Shown here: piece by piece, positions 1 to 60,496 of the stretch | Position numbering within the stretch: the first letter of the stretch is position 1 | Layout of the letters: the number at the start of each line of letters is the position of its first letter | Assembly: GCA_003342895.1 (NCBI GenBank) | Contig: PTFA01000407.1 | Span: forward strand, 478,076-542,075 | DNA from: Casuarius casuarius | Lineage: Eukaryota; Chordata; Aves; Casuariiformes; Casuariidae | Reading direction: 5' to 3' | DNA length: 64,000 nt | Translations under genes and position numbers: made by a program | Notes under the pieces: generated by a model | What the model was told of the DNA's origin: nothing | Seen by the model: only the letters and a program-made list of their open reading frames with translations | Databases searched by the model: none

Positions 1-278
1 AGGGGTTCCCTGGCAGTCGCGAGGCACTGTGGATGCTGGCTCTGCCTATCGATTTCCAGCCTGTTAACAGTTTTCTGTGTATTATAATACCACTGCAGAG
101 GCAAGGATGCACTGTTTTACCAGCTAGATCTGTTAGTTGTCTTCATTTCAGTTGCACCTGCTTTCTGAATCCCCTTGTATTTGAGCAGGCCTGTTAAAAT
201 AATATGCAGCATGTCCATTAGCTCCTCAGGGCTGACCAAGTTGACTGAACTAGTTAATATTTTCTGTTTCATTTTTAA

Positions 279-30660
<30,382 letters not shown>

Positions 30661-30726
30661 CCTGTCTTTAGTACATCAAGAGGGTGGGACCAGTGTCATT
30701 TTGTATTCTGTATTTTTGTTGATGGA

Positions 30727-30732
30727 AATAAA
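30727..30732 (+). terminator. NUP93: NUP93 polyadenylation signal AATAAA
   Basis: A canonical hexamer 67 bases after the NUP93 stop, followed by a T/GT-rich stretch (TTTCTTTGATTTC, then TTTGTTTTTG) that fits a downstream element. It implies a 3' UTR of roughly 90 bases. A longer 3' UTR from later signals cannot be excluded. Confidence 0.8.
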
Positions 30733-30750
30733 TTTCTTTGATTTCTATTT

Positions 30751-33700
30751 GTTTTTGACATTTTTATTTTCACTGTTTTTTTGCGGTTTTATGTTTTAAT
30801 TCATTTTATTTTAAATTGGTTTATAGTTAGAAAATCATTCTTAATGAGTTAATGGGCCATGCAGAAAAAGATGTGGTAGGGAGATAAACAATTTTATAAC
30901 AGAAGAGGAAATGCAAAGGAAGAATTTAGATTTAGTGCTTGCTCTCCATACAGCTTGGAAAATTTTTTGGTTTTTTTGAAGGCGCATTGAATGTTGAAAA
31001 TCTGTTTGTGATACATGACGCATGTGACACACTGGTGCCAGTCTATAATGTTGCCTTGTGCGGAGGTATGTGTTTATGTGGCGCAGATGAGCTGCGTGCT
31101 ACAGAGTCTCATTTACAGCTAGAGTTTTAAAATGTCGGGCTGGTGTCTCAGATTTACAGCAAATCCCGGAGCTCCACTGAAGCTTTTGCAGAAGCGGCGG
31201 AGACCGGGAACAGTTCTGGGTCAGTAGGAGAGATTTGGTCATTGACACGTGGGGTTGCAGCCGGACGAATTCAAAATAGTCCCATGTGGAGCTCCCCTTC
31301 TCCCTAGGAGAAGCAGGGAAGCTGACCAAAGAGTTGAAGTGTGGATTCCTTGGGCATAGATGGATATTACTGTTAGTTTAGTGGGAAACCCTTAAAAAGT
31401 GGTTCCTAAGCATAGCTTTAAATGTTTTGGGCTACAGCTGAATTCACATGAAAGCCCAGGGAGCGTGTGATGTCAGAAGCTTTCCCTCCATTCCTGTACT
31501 GGTATGTAGTGGCCGATCTTTGAAATGAAATGGGAAGAACGTTACTTCCCTTACTGCTCCACGCACATGCACGCAGCGTTCTGCACGGCTGCTGTCTTAC
31601 GCTCACCCCGTTTGTATGACTGGGATACGAGAATATTTGCGGTTCAGGATACAGAGTAGCCAGCAAAAATGTTCTTAGCAGCACAGCTGAGAACTGTGCT
31701 CACTCCACGAAATCCATGGGTGCACCTGGAGCGTTACGGTGGCAATGTCGGGTGGTTTGTGATGTTGCCTGCCCACAGCTGAGATACAGTAATAGAGCTT
31801 TTATCCCCTTCAGGCTGTTGCAGATGCAAAGTAAAATGAGTGGTGCTATAGCATGTTCAAGATTGTTTCAGCTGGAGGCGGGCACCTCTCGGGGAGCTCT
31901 GTCAGCCTGGTAGGCTCGGGAGCGTGTCCTGCGCTGTGTCCTTTCTCCTGAGGGCGGAAGGAAGGATGAGAGAAGACCTAAACAACACCCCGCAGTAAGG
32001 GGGATTTGGTGAGTTACCAAAGAGTTATTGGGAGGGGCGGCGGGTTGGGTGGCCTGACAAAGTCAGCTGGTTCGTGTGGAAAGCTTTATTGCTGTCATTA
32101 ACATTTCTGGCATATTTGTGTGCGAGTGTTTCTTGGTATGTTGTTTCAGTTCCCAAATTCATCTGCTCTGCTAGAGACCAGGTGAATGGAAAGCAAGTGG
32201 CAGAGCAGGGCCTCGCTTTTTTTCTGAAGCTTTCAGAAAATCCTCACTGGACCAGTCTGTGCCGCATACAGTCCTGCAGGGTAAAGCCAGCTCCTCTTTT
32301 TTTCGTTGCTGGTGCTCAGCACATGCCCCTAAAGTACTCCTAGCATGAAACCAGCTCACCTGCAGAGAGACCAGCGAGTCTGCGCCTGTCCTGAGACAAC
32401 CTCTGACGTAAGCAACCGCAGGCCGGCTCCTGCCGGGGTTTGCTCTGCAAGGGTGAAGGCCACTTTCCCCTTGGTGATTCCTTCTCCCTGCTCCACCTTC
32501 GCAGTGGGACGGGAGGCCTTTGGGGCTTGGCTCTTACTGCTGCCATCTGTGGGACCTTGTTTGCCTGTCCATCACCCATCCCCTGCTCGGTTGAGCTATG
32601 GGGCTACCTCGCTGATGTGTTTCTAATTTCAGATTTTGGACTTGCGGACGTTTTAAAAACAGCACGTTATCTTTTCCTGTCTGCCTTTTGAAGATGGCTG
32701 TAGCAGAAACTTTTGGGTGCTTTTCAGTCATCACAAGTGTTACCAAAAGAGATAACTGACAGACAGATGCAGTTTGCTCCCTTTGCGCTCAGTGATTGAC
32801 TCCAGCCTCTGGGTCCCTTCTAAGCTAACCAGAAACGGAGCTGTATTGTACTTCGTTCTGAAAGCCGAGAAGATCCAGCTGTGTTGCGTTGGCAGAGGAA
32901 ATGAATATCGGGGATCCAAAGCCCGGGAACTAACTTTGGAAAGTTAAAGCCCAGCCCTGTTTCAGACAAGACGCATGAGAGGTTGTGGGCACAACAGAAG
33001 GCTGCCAAGGATAGATGAAATTATTTCCTCTTGATTCCTCTGTGATTTCTTCTTATCTCTGTGCAGGTGATGAATGTTAACAGCACGTCAGTCCGCTGGT
33101 ATTTTCAGGAGTGCCAGGCTCCAGCATCTAGGCCTGGATTCAGCAAACCTGGCTCTTCCCTGCACAGCTTTAAGGGCTTTGCTGCATTGAGGTGGATGCT
33201 GATGCACATACTGGTGCTTCACTGCGTAAGGCAACCCGGTGTTTTTCCAGATGTCACTGTTTTCTCCCATTCCAAACTTCCAGTGTTTTATACGTTTATT
33301 CTTGTGGAAAGAACAGCCTCGTTCTGCTCGCTCGGTTTTCCAGCTGGTGGACATTCTGCTGTTGGAGTGAAGTACGTAACCTTGGTACCTTTGTGCTCTG
33401 GTGTTCCTAATGCGCAGGCTCACTCTTGGTTTTCTGAGTTTTTCACCTGCTGGAAAGGTTGTTTGGGATGTCATTAAATTCATAGGCTGCGTGTTTGGAG
33501 TAGCCTGGTCAGAGGGACTGATGCTAAAGACTCCCTTATAAAAGGGAGTAATGCTCCCTTTCATAGTGTAGTGCTCTCAAGAGCATTACCTCAGTTTTCA
33601 TGTACAGTTATTTAAAGAAGCATTTTCTCATTTCTTTTCTAAGCTAATGTAATCTGTGTCATAGAGGAGCAGGAGACTCCACTGCTGAGTTGTGGATTTG

Positions 33701-35990
33701 ACCACAGTGCTGGGCACAGTCCTCTCTTAACCATGCTGATTCCACTGGGGGGTTATAAGGGTTGTTTGAGCTGCTGCTTATCCATCTCGTGCTTCTTGCA
33801 AAGGGACAATTTTGGTAGTTATTAATTAGCAGCCATTGCTTAGGTATCATGATGAGGACATAGTTTTGCACCCTTTGTGTAAGCATCAAGGCCCAAGATG
33901 CTGGGAACACTCCTTGCGCACAAAGCACTTTGGTCTCCTTTGACAAACTTGTGTAGGTCAAATTGAAATCTTGATCCTGCACAGCAAGATCTGAGCAGAT
34001 TTGAACGGTTATACTTCGCCAGGCATGGTTCAGAGTAGAACCATCGGGGATCATCTGAGAACCGAATCTATTCCTAGTATAAGCTGACAAAACTCCCCTG
34101 AACTCAGGAGTTCTGCCCCTTTATACAATAAAAAAGTACAGATGGAGATGGCAGATAAAGCATTTTCTAGGATCAGAAAATTCAGCTGTGCTCTTTCCTA
34201 CTCCAGGACTCATCCTCAGCAATAAAGATTTTCCAGCTAGAAAGCGAGGCGGCAGCTTAGGGGTGACTCACACATTTGAGTGAAATGCGGCTTGCACTTG
34301 CATTGCTAGAGAAGACTGGAAGAAAGAGTAAAAAGGTGCTTTTCTTCGAAAGTGTGTGACGTTCAGCAAGTGTACAAATGCAGCAGACACTGAGTATCCA
34401 GGTCTGTTTTCTGTGGTTTGCATAGCTCATCTGTAGTGAAACATCCCTGAGTACCTTGGTATTGGTATCAGAAATCTTAAAGTTTGGCAGTCTGGATGTT
34501 TTTTGACAAGTGACTTCTCTGCTGATGTGCTCTGGATTTGCAGAGGAATTGCAGCGTTCAGCTCTGTTTGTGTGGGGTGGCCTATGAAAGATCTTTTACC
34601 AGTAATCTAAAAATACTCCTGGCGAATTTCTGGCCTATGCTACCTGGCCAGTAGGAAAAGAGCTTAATCTTTGCCAAGATTTTAACCTTGGGCTACTAGT
34701 AAAAGCCATGCTATGAACTGATAGAAGAGAACCAGCTTAAATGTGAATTTAACACATGCCAATGAGCAGAAAATCTGATGAAACATATCTCTAAGGCCCC
34801 TTTGTAAACACTCCCATGGAGCTGGCAGGTATCTGTGGCCCTGTTCCTCTCTCCATGCAGTTTCTTTGTGCCCCCACAATAACAACGCTGACCTTGAAAC
34901 CGTGCTGGGCATTTCAGTGTTTTCACAGTGGAGCCTGCAGTGTTACCCCAGTGCATGCGTGGCTTAGCTGGTAGCCCTGGTCAGGTTCCCATCTACAACC
35001 TGCAAGATACATTTCTAGTTCTGTGTTTTGTCTTGGATTTCGCCATCTGCTACAGATTCTGCATGCTGATCCTGATTTCTTTTTTTCAGAGCCTTCAGCT
35101 GGAGCGGGTCTGTCAGATGAGTCTCCATTCTCCACCACGGTCTCCCCCAACTGCCGCGTATGTCTAAGACAGCGAGGCAGCACTTGGATCTTGATCCTTG
35201 TAGGAGCCGAGAGGATTCCGTCAGAAAGAAATCATTTCCTGAACTTAGCTCTTCTGGTTACCCTCCTTACCCTTCTGTGTTTGCCCAGCCTTGCTAAACC
35301 CCAGCCTCTCGTTGAATCATGCTGTATTTCTTCCAGCCTAGAGGAAAGAAGGTGATATTGTTAATTCCTGTTCTGTATTCCTGGGGCGGGGACAGTGCTC
35401 AAATATTGCTACCGTTCATGTTCTAACACCAGTATCCTCATCCTGTTTGTGCGTGGGTCTGAAGTAAGAAGGGAAGGCATGGAAAAGCCGTCTGGAAGAG
35501 GGTGGGAATTGATCCTTCTGGCCCCATCAGGAAGCAGCCAGCAGGTGCCTGAATAACCGTGTATTTTCTCTCCCCAGGCTTCCCTGCAGCGGCACTGCAT
35601 TTGCAGTGCCAAGCCCCTGCGTCCTTCTTGTGGCCCGCGTAATCCAGGGCATTGCAGCGCCAGGGCGGTAGGTTCCCTCTTAAATGGAGATGGAAACATG
35701 TCTACTAAAACTTCATTAAAGGCTTGTAGGAATATAGTGCTTTGGCAAACTTTGAAAGAAACCTTATGTAAAGCACTGAAACATTCTCTGCTTAACTAGA
35801 TTAAGGTTCATTTGACCCATTTAATACTCATAATGGGCCGAGGGACCAGTGGGAAGTGAGCGAAAGCCCTGCGGAAGGAAGTTTATTGGCACCTCTTAGC
35901 TGCGTGAATAGAGGCTTTTTCTGCTGGACAGGGTGCTTCAATGAAATAGGTGCCGCATTTGTCCCCTGATTAGAGTCACTGAAACGCGCA
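30751..35990. other. Intergenic, NUP93 to the mir-138-2 locus
   Basis: No gene, RNA or repeat family was recognised. Short frames on both strands (for example 33088-33564 minus) have no familiar protein and no supporting signals. An AATAAA occurs near 34127 without an associated gene. Confidence 0.7.
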
Positions 35991-35999
35991 GCTCTGACA

Positions 36000-36480
36000 G
36001 CTCCCTGGAAGCTCGCCTGGGGAAGCGGGTGGGCGAGATCCCCGCTCAGCTGGCGAGGCAGCGCTGCTGGCTCTGCGCGGCAGCCGGCCGGCTGCGCGAG
36101 CAGGAGCTGGCCCTCGGGGCGGTTGTCCTCGTGGCCCTGGCAGAAGGAGCAACGCGCTTTGCCCCTGCAGAGGGTTCAGATCCCGCTGCAGCGCGGCAGA
36201 ACCCCCGTTGCCTCATGCGGCTTCGCTCTTGCGGATGGCGTGAGCAGCCGGAGGGATGGAGCCAAAAGAGAGGGAGCCGTACTGCTGAACCGCAGCTGCG
36301 CGGAGCTGGGGGGACGTGCAAATCTTTTCTGCTCGCAGCTCCCACGAAGGCACTTGCAGCGCTGGATGGCCCCGGTATTGTTGCTGCAGCTGGTGTTGTG
36401 AATCAGGCCGACGACAAGCGCATCCTACTATCCGGCTATTTCACTACACCAGGGTTGCATCATACCACTTGCTTCGCTCT
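36000..36480 (+). promoter_or_regulatory. CpG-rich block enclosing mir-138-2
   Basis: GC and CpG content rise sharply around 36000 and stay high through the microRNA hairpin. The block includes a perfect 16-bp palindrome (GCAGCCGGCCGGCTGC, 36080-36095). It may be the promoter or first exon of the primary microRNA transcript, which is an inference from composition and position. A 184-codon open frame crosses it but is not considered coding. Confidence 0.5.
36379..36462 (+). ncRNA. MIR138-2: microRNA precursor mir-138-2
   Basis: This 84-nt stem-loop matches human mir-138-2 in both arms and in length, from memory. The 5p mature arm is 36388-36410, starting AGCTGGTGTTGTGAATC with seed GCTGGTG. 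The 3p arm is 36435-36456, GCTATTTCACTACACC and on. The terminal loop differs from human at several bases while the 5p arm is unchanged, the pattern expected of a functional microRNA. One 3p base is changed (CACTACACC against CACGACACC), turning a G-U wobble opposite 5p position 10 into a U-U mismatch. In human, mir-138-2 also lies between NUP93 and SLC12A3 on the same strand. miR-138-5p is best known as a neuron-enriched regulator (dendritic spine size, depalmitoylase APT1/LYPLA1). Processing by Drosha and Dicer is assumed. Confidence 0.96.
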
Positions 36481-36598
36481 TCGCCCGGCGTCTGGAGTCT
36501 TCGTGTCTCCTGGAGCGGCTTTGCGCTGTGTTGACAGAGACCCTATCATTTGTGCTGCCTTGGTTAATGTTTTTTTTGATTAAATAATGAGGTTATAA

Positions 36599-36604
36599 AA
36601 TAAA
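36599..36604 (+). terminator. Possible polyadenylation signal of pri-mir-138-2
   Basis: AATAAA lies 137 bases after the mir-138-2 hairpin, followed by a GT/T-rich stretch (GCTGCTGTTTATATTGTTTTGG) at 36627-36648. This could end the primary microRNA transcript. No transcript data are available here to confirm it. Confidence 0.4.
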
Positions 36605-37186
36605 GCTGTTTCTCCTGGGCCCAAATCTGCTGCTGTTTATATTGTTTTGGATGGAAGGTGATGTCCACCTTGCAGGAGGAGTGAATTCCTGCCCGATAAC
36701 AAAATACTGCCTGAGGTGCTGGACTGAAGCCTTGGCCTCGTCCCATCCCGCCGCAGTGCTGTTCTCCACGTTAGCGGTGTGAATCGGAGAGGCGATGAGA
36801 CGTGGTCTGTGTGCCAGTTCCCGTTTTCACTGTGGCTCCTGGGCCTCCTGCTTTCCCTGTGCAACCGCTGGGACCATGCGTCCGCCTGCCGCCCTGCTGC
36901 CCGCGTGCTCCAGCGGCCCGGTGAGCTGGTCCGGTCCTCGCAGCGCGGGGTGCAGGGCGCGTGGCGAGGGGGCACGGCTCGGCGCTGCAAGGCAAGCATG
37001 TGCTTACGTGTTTTGCTGGGTTGGGACCTGAGAGCACAGCGTGTGGCAGAGTTTAGGCCTTAAATAGGTGAGTCACTTTTTCTGCTATTGAGAAACTTGT
37101 GACTTTTGCTGGCAACAGGCTGATCTTGGCCAAGTCTTGCTCGCTTCTGCCTTTATCGCCACGTGCTGGGGGTGGCTGCAGGTTCC

Positions 37187-37560
37187 CGGGTTCGTTCTGG
37201 CTGGAGAAGCGCGGGTCCTGGGCTGGCGTCCGCTCCGCCGGGGGCGAGCGCTGGGAAACCTCGGAGGCGCCCTGCAACCACCCGCCCTGGCGCCGTTTTG
37301 GGCTCGCTCCGAGGATTTGCGAGGCGGACGGTCGAAGTCGGCTGGTGCCGGCGGGAAGGCTGTCCTCAGGTTCCCGGGTAAGCGGGTGCGCGCCGGCCTG
37401 GCGAGGGCTGCGTGAGCGGGGGTGGCGCGGGCTGGCACGCACGGGGCCTCGGGTGCCCCCTCCAAAAGCAGCTGAAAAGTCTTGTGCGAACGCGGGAGAC
37501 GGCCAGAGGCAGCGGAGCAAGCAAACCGAATTTTCCATTAACCGGCAGAGTAAACGGGGT
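37187..37560. promoter_or_regulatory. CpG island upstream of SLC12A3, possible promoter and first exon
   Basis: This is one of the most CpG-dense stretches of the window apart from SLC12A3 exon 1. On the + strand a good donor sequence (CCCGG then GTAAGCG) occurs with GT at 37378-37379, so a first exon ending at 37377 is possible. No recognisable protein is encoded on either strand. It lies between mir-138-2 and SLC12A3, about 1.4 kb upstream of the SLC12A3 TATA box. Confidence 0.4.
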
Positions 37561-38772
37561 TGAAATTCAAATGGGCTCTGGCGTTGCCCGCGCATTTTAT
37601 TACCTGCCTCCTTATTTGCTGTCTTCAGCGATCTTATCGGTAACGGCTTTTAAATGCACACGTGACACTGATGCTCGGCCGTGCCTGCGCTCCGGTTGTG
37701 TGAAAGACCCCCTCGCCTGCCCGAAGCCCCGGCCCTCCCCGGCCTCCCTCCGCTCGCCTCCGCGCTTCCGGAGATGGCAGCGAGCCTCCATCGCCACTCC
37801 CAGGGCGCACGCCGGCCTCCAGAGAGGCGTCCGGCCCCCACTGAGCTGTCTGGAAAGGAAGCGCGTGTCTCACGCCAAGGCCTGAGTAGGAAAAGGCCTA
37901 AGCGGCTTCCTAAATCCGGGACGTGACTTGGGGGAGCTGTTGGCTGAAGCCTGGGTGCAAGCCCGGCTCTGCTCTCCATGCGCCCCGGGAGCCTGGGCCG
38001 GCTGTTGCATTTCTCCGTGCCGCAGGCTTGCTCATGCCGGGAAGGAGAAGCGGGGATGGGGGAGATGGCAGCCTGGCGCGGGGATGCAGCGGTACCCCAC
38101 CTCTGCAGCAGGAGGGGGAGCAGGGCAGGATGAGCCCCAGCTCTCGGCACCCTGGTCCTCCCAGGGATGAAGGGCCATGGGCATCCTCACCTCATCACCC
38201 ATCCACCACCCCGGGTGTGCTGGCAAAGGGGCCTGCGTCTGTCTGCCCTGTCCCCTTTTCTGTCCCCTTTTTTGGCACCTGAGATGCGCCATCTCCTAGG
38301 AGTGGCCATCACTCCTTGTCCGCTTGCCTATTGCTCCCCCTTTTCAGCCGCTCTTCGTCAGAGCCCGTGCGGGGACATCTCTCATCCCTCAGCTGTTCCT
38401 CATTCCCTCGTTTCCCCGGCTTTTTGCTGGGAGGAAGGGGGTCGATCCTCGCGGGCTCGAGGCTGCTGCGGAGATGCCAAGATGGTTTATGAGATCCGTA
38501 CAGTTTGGGGCGATATCTCAGGGAAGGGCATATGTGCATGGGAGTGTTGTTGTTGTTTTCCGTAATAAATCCCACTGGGAACAGCATGTTCCCTCGTTAG
38601 GGCCGGAGGCAAGCTTAATGCCGCATTTCTCTGCTGATCTGTCCTTGGGACTTAATCTCAAATCTGTTATCACTGCCCCGATCAAGCACTGGAAGCCAGC
38701 GATACTGGTTGCAGCGTTTTTGGTATCCCTTCGAGCTGTTTTTCCCCCCAGACCAGCTCGGGGTGGTTCAAG

Positions 38773-38777
38773 CCAAT
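38773..38777 (+). promoter_or_regulatory. SLC12A3: SLC12A3 CCAAT box
   Basis: CCAAT in AGCCAATTTA, 67 bases upstream of the TATA box, the usual spacing for NF-Y binding. Assigned from motif and position only. Confidence 0.5.
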
Positions 38778-38843
38778 TTACTTTCCCCGTTAGCGATGCT
38801 TGCAAGTGGTGGTGGGGGGTCGGCTTGTGCAGGTTTCGCGGGG

Positions 38844-38850
38844 TATAAAA
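38844..38850 (+). promoter_or_regulatory. SLC12A3: SLC12A3 TATA box
   Basis: TATAAAA within GGGTATAAAACCCG, 114 bases upstream of the SLC12A3 start codon. A transcription start near 38875 and a 5' UTR of about 90 bases are inferred. The combination of a TATA box with a CpG-rich first exon fits a tissue-restricted transporter gene. Confidence 0.75.
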
Positions 38851-38963
38851 CCCGCGCGCCCTTCCGCGCGCCGCCTGCACCGTTGCGCCTCTCCGTCCGC
38901 CGCCACCGCGGCAGCGGGACCTCGGCAGGCAGCACCTCGGCGGGCGGCGCGGGCAGAGGCGAG

Positions 38964-57495
<18,532 letters not shown>

Positions 57496-57529
57496 ACGTC
57501 CTGAATCCTTGCTGACTCGGGATGTGAAT

Positions 57530-60490
57530 TTTTCCGGCCAGCTTTGATCTCAGAGCGGACTTTCCCTGGGGTTTCGGGTAATAACTAACTCACGCGGTTG
57601 CCGGCAACGGGTCGCTCTCAGAAAGGTCTAGCGTATACCAGCCGCGTCGCTCTTAGGAAAAATGCATTTTGCTGCTCTGTCATTGCCCCTTCCAGTGTCA
57701 ATTCACTGTCCCCGCTCTGCCTTGGGTGCAGGAGAAAACCGGTTCGCCTGGGAGGTCTGCAGAGGTGCTCAGCGCCTCGAGCACCCCAGGCCCCGCGGGG
57801 GTCACCCTGCCTCCTGCCCATTTCTCTGCTTGTAGCCGGGCAGTTCATACACCCTCAGAAACGATGCAAGGCCTGTAGCGCCCGTGTGGTCTGTATTGCT
57901 GTGCCCTCTCCTCTTGGCTCTGCAGCCCCCCGCCCCTCCGCCCTTGCAGCTGCCATGCTCAGCAGAAAATTTTGTAGTAGACATTGGCATATAGCACATG
58001 TGTGTTTAAGAGAACAATATTGTACAAAACAAAACCAGTTCAGGTTATTCGTCATCGAGGAAATACTAACGAGACAAGACCACTTAGCTGTTGCACAGTG
58101 GGAAGACAGCAAAACCAGCCTTAGCCTTGTAAAGGACTTTGCAACTCTTTCCTGCGCGACTCGTTCCACGCTCGGTCCCCGTTGCCGCAGTCCTGTCGTG
58201 CGAGCGTGGAAATGGTGGCAAAATCCCCGCCAAGGGCAACAGCCCGGGAGCACGGAGGTAGGAGAGCTCTGTAACGCGAGTAAGTGTTGCAAAGAAAAAG
58301 CAGTCGGTGGAAATGTGTTGTTACAAGTTATTCGGTGCTAAGTGCCTCCCTCCAGGAAGGCAGCGGTGGGACCCCAGCCTCGGTGCAGGGGCTGCGCAGG
58401 GACTCGTCCCTGGGGGCACCCAGCCGGCCCCACGCCGGGGCTCCCCTTGGCGCAGGGGCAGCGCTGGGGGGATGCGGCTGGGGCTGGGGAGCAGCAGGCC
58501 CTGGGGCTCCCTGCGCAGCTGCAGCCGTCGCCCCGATCGCCCCTGGCAGGAGGCAGCTGGGGCTCCCGGCAGGCGCAGCTGGGCCACAGAGGCAGGAGCT
58601 GGGGGCTGCAGCACCCGCTCTTTGCAAAGCAAGGCTGAACGAGGCGGCAGAGGGGAGCAGACGGACCGGACTGGGTGCGTGGCAGCCTGCTCTGCCCCTT
58701 CTGCATTTGGGCACCTGTTGTACACGGGGTGGGGAGCCCCCACTGCCGGCAGCGACCTTCTCATCGCTGCGGTGAGTTTGTTCAGCCTGCGGCAGGGCGA
58801 GGTGTGGGAGCGCCGGGAGGAGACCAAGTAAGCGGCAGCGCTGGGGGAAGGAGTCTCGCGAGGGAGCGGGCGAAGGCTGGGCCAGCGCGTGGAGCCTGTT
58901 TTGGCATCCTCGCTGGGTTCGTGACCCCCTGCTGCAGTGCGGGAGCCCTCCAGAGCAGGCAGCTCTCCGCCCTGGGCCCCGGGACCCTGCGTGGGAAAGG
59001 CAAAAAAAGCCCAGCTGGAAACCCTTGAGGCTTGAGCTGCTGCCTGCAGCCTCCCTGGGCAGCTCCCCTTGGCCCGGCTGGCAGCCAGGGAAGGAGCTGT
59101 GGGGCAGAGGCAGTTTGTCGAGGTTTTCAGGCAGTTTGAAAGCAAATGTGCTTGATGTGCGCTGTCAACCCTGGGCTGCGTGAGCACCTGAGCAGCGGTG
59201 CTTTTTGTCCCCTGCGTTGCAGCCTCCGGTGGGGAAGGAGTCGCTGGGGATGTTTGAAGAAAGCCCCCGGCCCCTCGGGGCTGCCTGGGCGGCCGTGCTC
59301 TGCCACAGCGGGCGAGTGCCGGCTGCGTCGGTGTCCCCCCCACCCCGTCCCCCCAGGGGCTGCTGGGGACGAAGCCTCTGCAAGGGGCAGCGCAGCCCTG
59401 CGCCCGCCAGAGCTCCGACCCCGCCGGCAAGCAGCTGCCGCGGGAGCGGGAGACCGGGGCTCGAAGCGGCCCTCGCCGGCCCTTCCCGGGGGTCCTCCTG
59501 CGGGAAAAGCCCCTCCTGCGGGAAAAGCCCCACCTGCAGCACCGGCGCGGAAATCTGCAGCAGCACAAGCAGCAGGTACCAAACTCAGCTGGGCCCAGGG
59601 ATGGGGGCTGGAGGGGCGGCGTGTGCACCGTGGGGCTGGTGGCTTTGCTCCGGCACAGGCAGGAGAGGCCCCCCCCCCCGGAGGGTGGCTTGTGCCCGGT
59701 GCATCCGGGCGCCAGGGCCTGGCGCGGAGCCCTCGCCGCCTGCCAGGGCCACGGCGATCTCGGCAGCCGTAGCGAGGCCCCTGTGACCGAGGTGCTTGGT
59801 GGGGGGCTGGTCGGGGGCCGTGCGAGGGGCGCAGGGTGCTGCAGAGGCCGCAGCTGGAGCGTGCTCTCCCCCCGGGAAAGGCCGCCGGGCTCAGCGGAGC
59901 ACAGGTAAAGCTGAGCGCTGGCGGCGGCCGGCCCTTGCCGAAACCTCTTGTCCTGGCCATCTGCCCCCGAGCTTGCTGGGCTTGCGGGGGGGCACAACCC
60001 CACTGCGCAGAGCCGCACGCCTGCCCCTGCCCGGGGAGAACAAGGCTTCGAACCCTCTTGCTGGAAGAGGGGAACTGCCTGCGCTTGCTGCTCCTGCTCC
60101 TTCCGTAGCAGAACACCCCTTTTCTCTTTCCTAGGGGCTGCCTGCTGAGAAGAGCTGCTGCCCCCGCTCGGCCACTCCTCCGCCAGCCACCGTTTTAGCT
60201 CCAGCTGGTGCCACCAAGAGACAGTGACCTTGCTCGCCTGAGACCCTGTCCAAAGGAGCAGGCCCTGGATTTGGCCCTCGCTGAGGAGCTGCCACACAAG
60301 GAAAGGGCCAATGCGCGGGAGCTGGGCTACAGCGAGAGCCGAGCGGGAACTGGGCACAGTACCACCGAGCTGGGCTGACCTTGCTTTTGTCAAAAAAAAA
60401 AAATGGAGTAAACCACACCTGAGAGCAGCCGATGGCTCTTTTATTCCCTCCAGGGCTCCTTCTGGGGCGGGGGCCTTTCTCTTTTTTTTC
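57530..60490. other. GC-rich intergenic sequence downstream of SLC12A3
   Basis: No gene is recognised. From about 58300 the sequence is strongly GC-rich and poor in stop codons on both strands, which produces long open frames, including one of 729 codons on the minus strand (58321-60510). Their translations are proline-, alanine- and glycine-rich, resemble no known family and overlap each other on both strands. An 18-bp two-copy tandem repeat (CCTCCTGCGGGAAAAGCC) begins at 59494. Confidence 0.7.
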
Positions 60491-60496
60491 GTTTCC

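Noticed and set aside
34950..35000. tRNA-like stretch (GGCTTAGCTGGTAG)
   Set aside because: It resembles an A box, but no B box GGTTCRANNCC or cloverleaf follows.
30661..35990. Endogenous retrovirus or other coding transposon in the intergenic region
   Set aside because: No frame shows gag, pol or transposase-like features, and no paired terminal repeats were noticed.
36029..36583. 184-codon open frame on the + strand as a protein gene
   Set aside because: It contains the whole mir-138-2 hairpin, matches no protein I know and is explained by high GC content.
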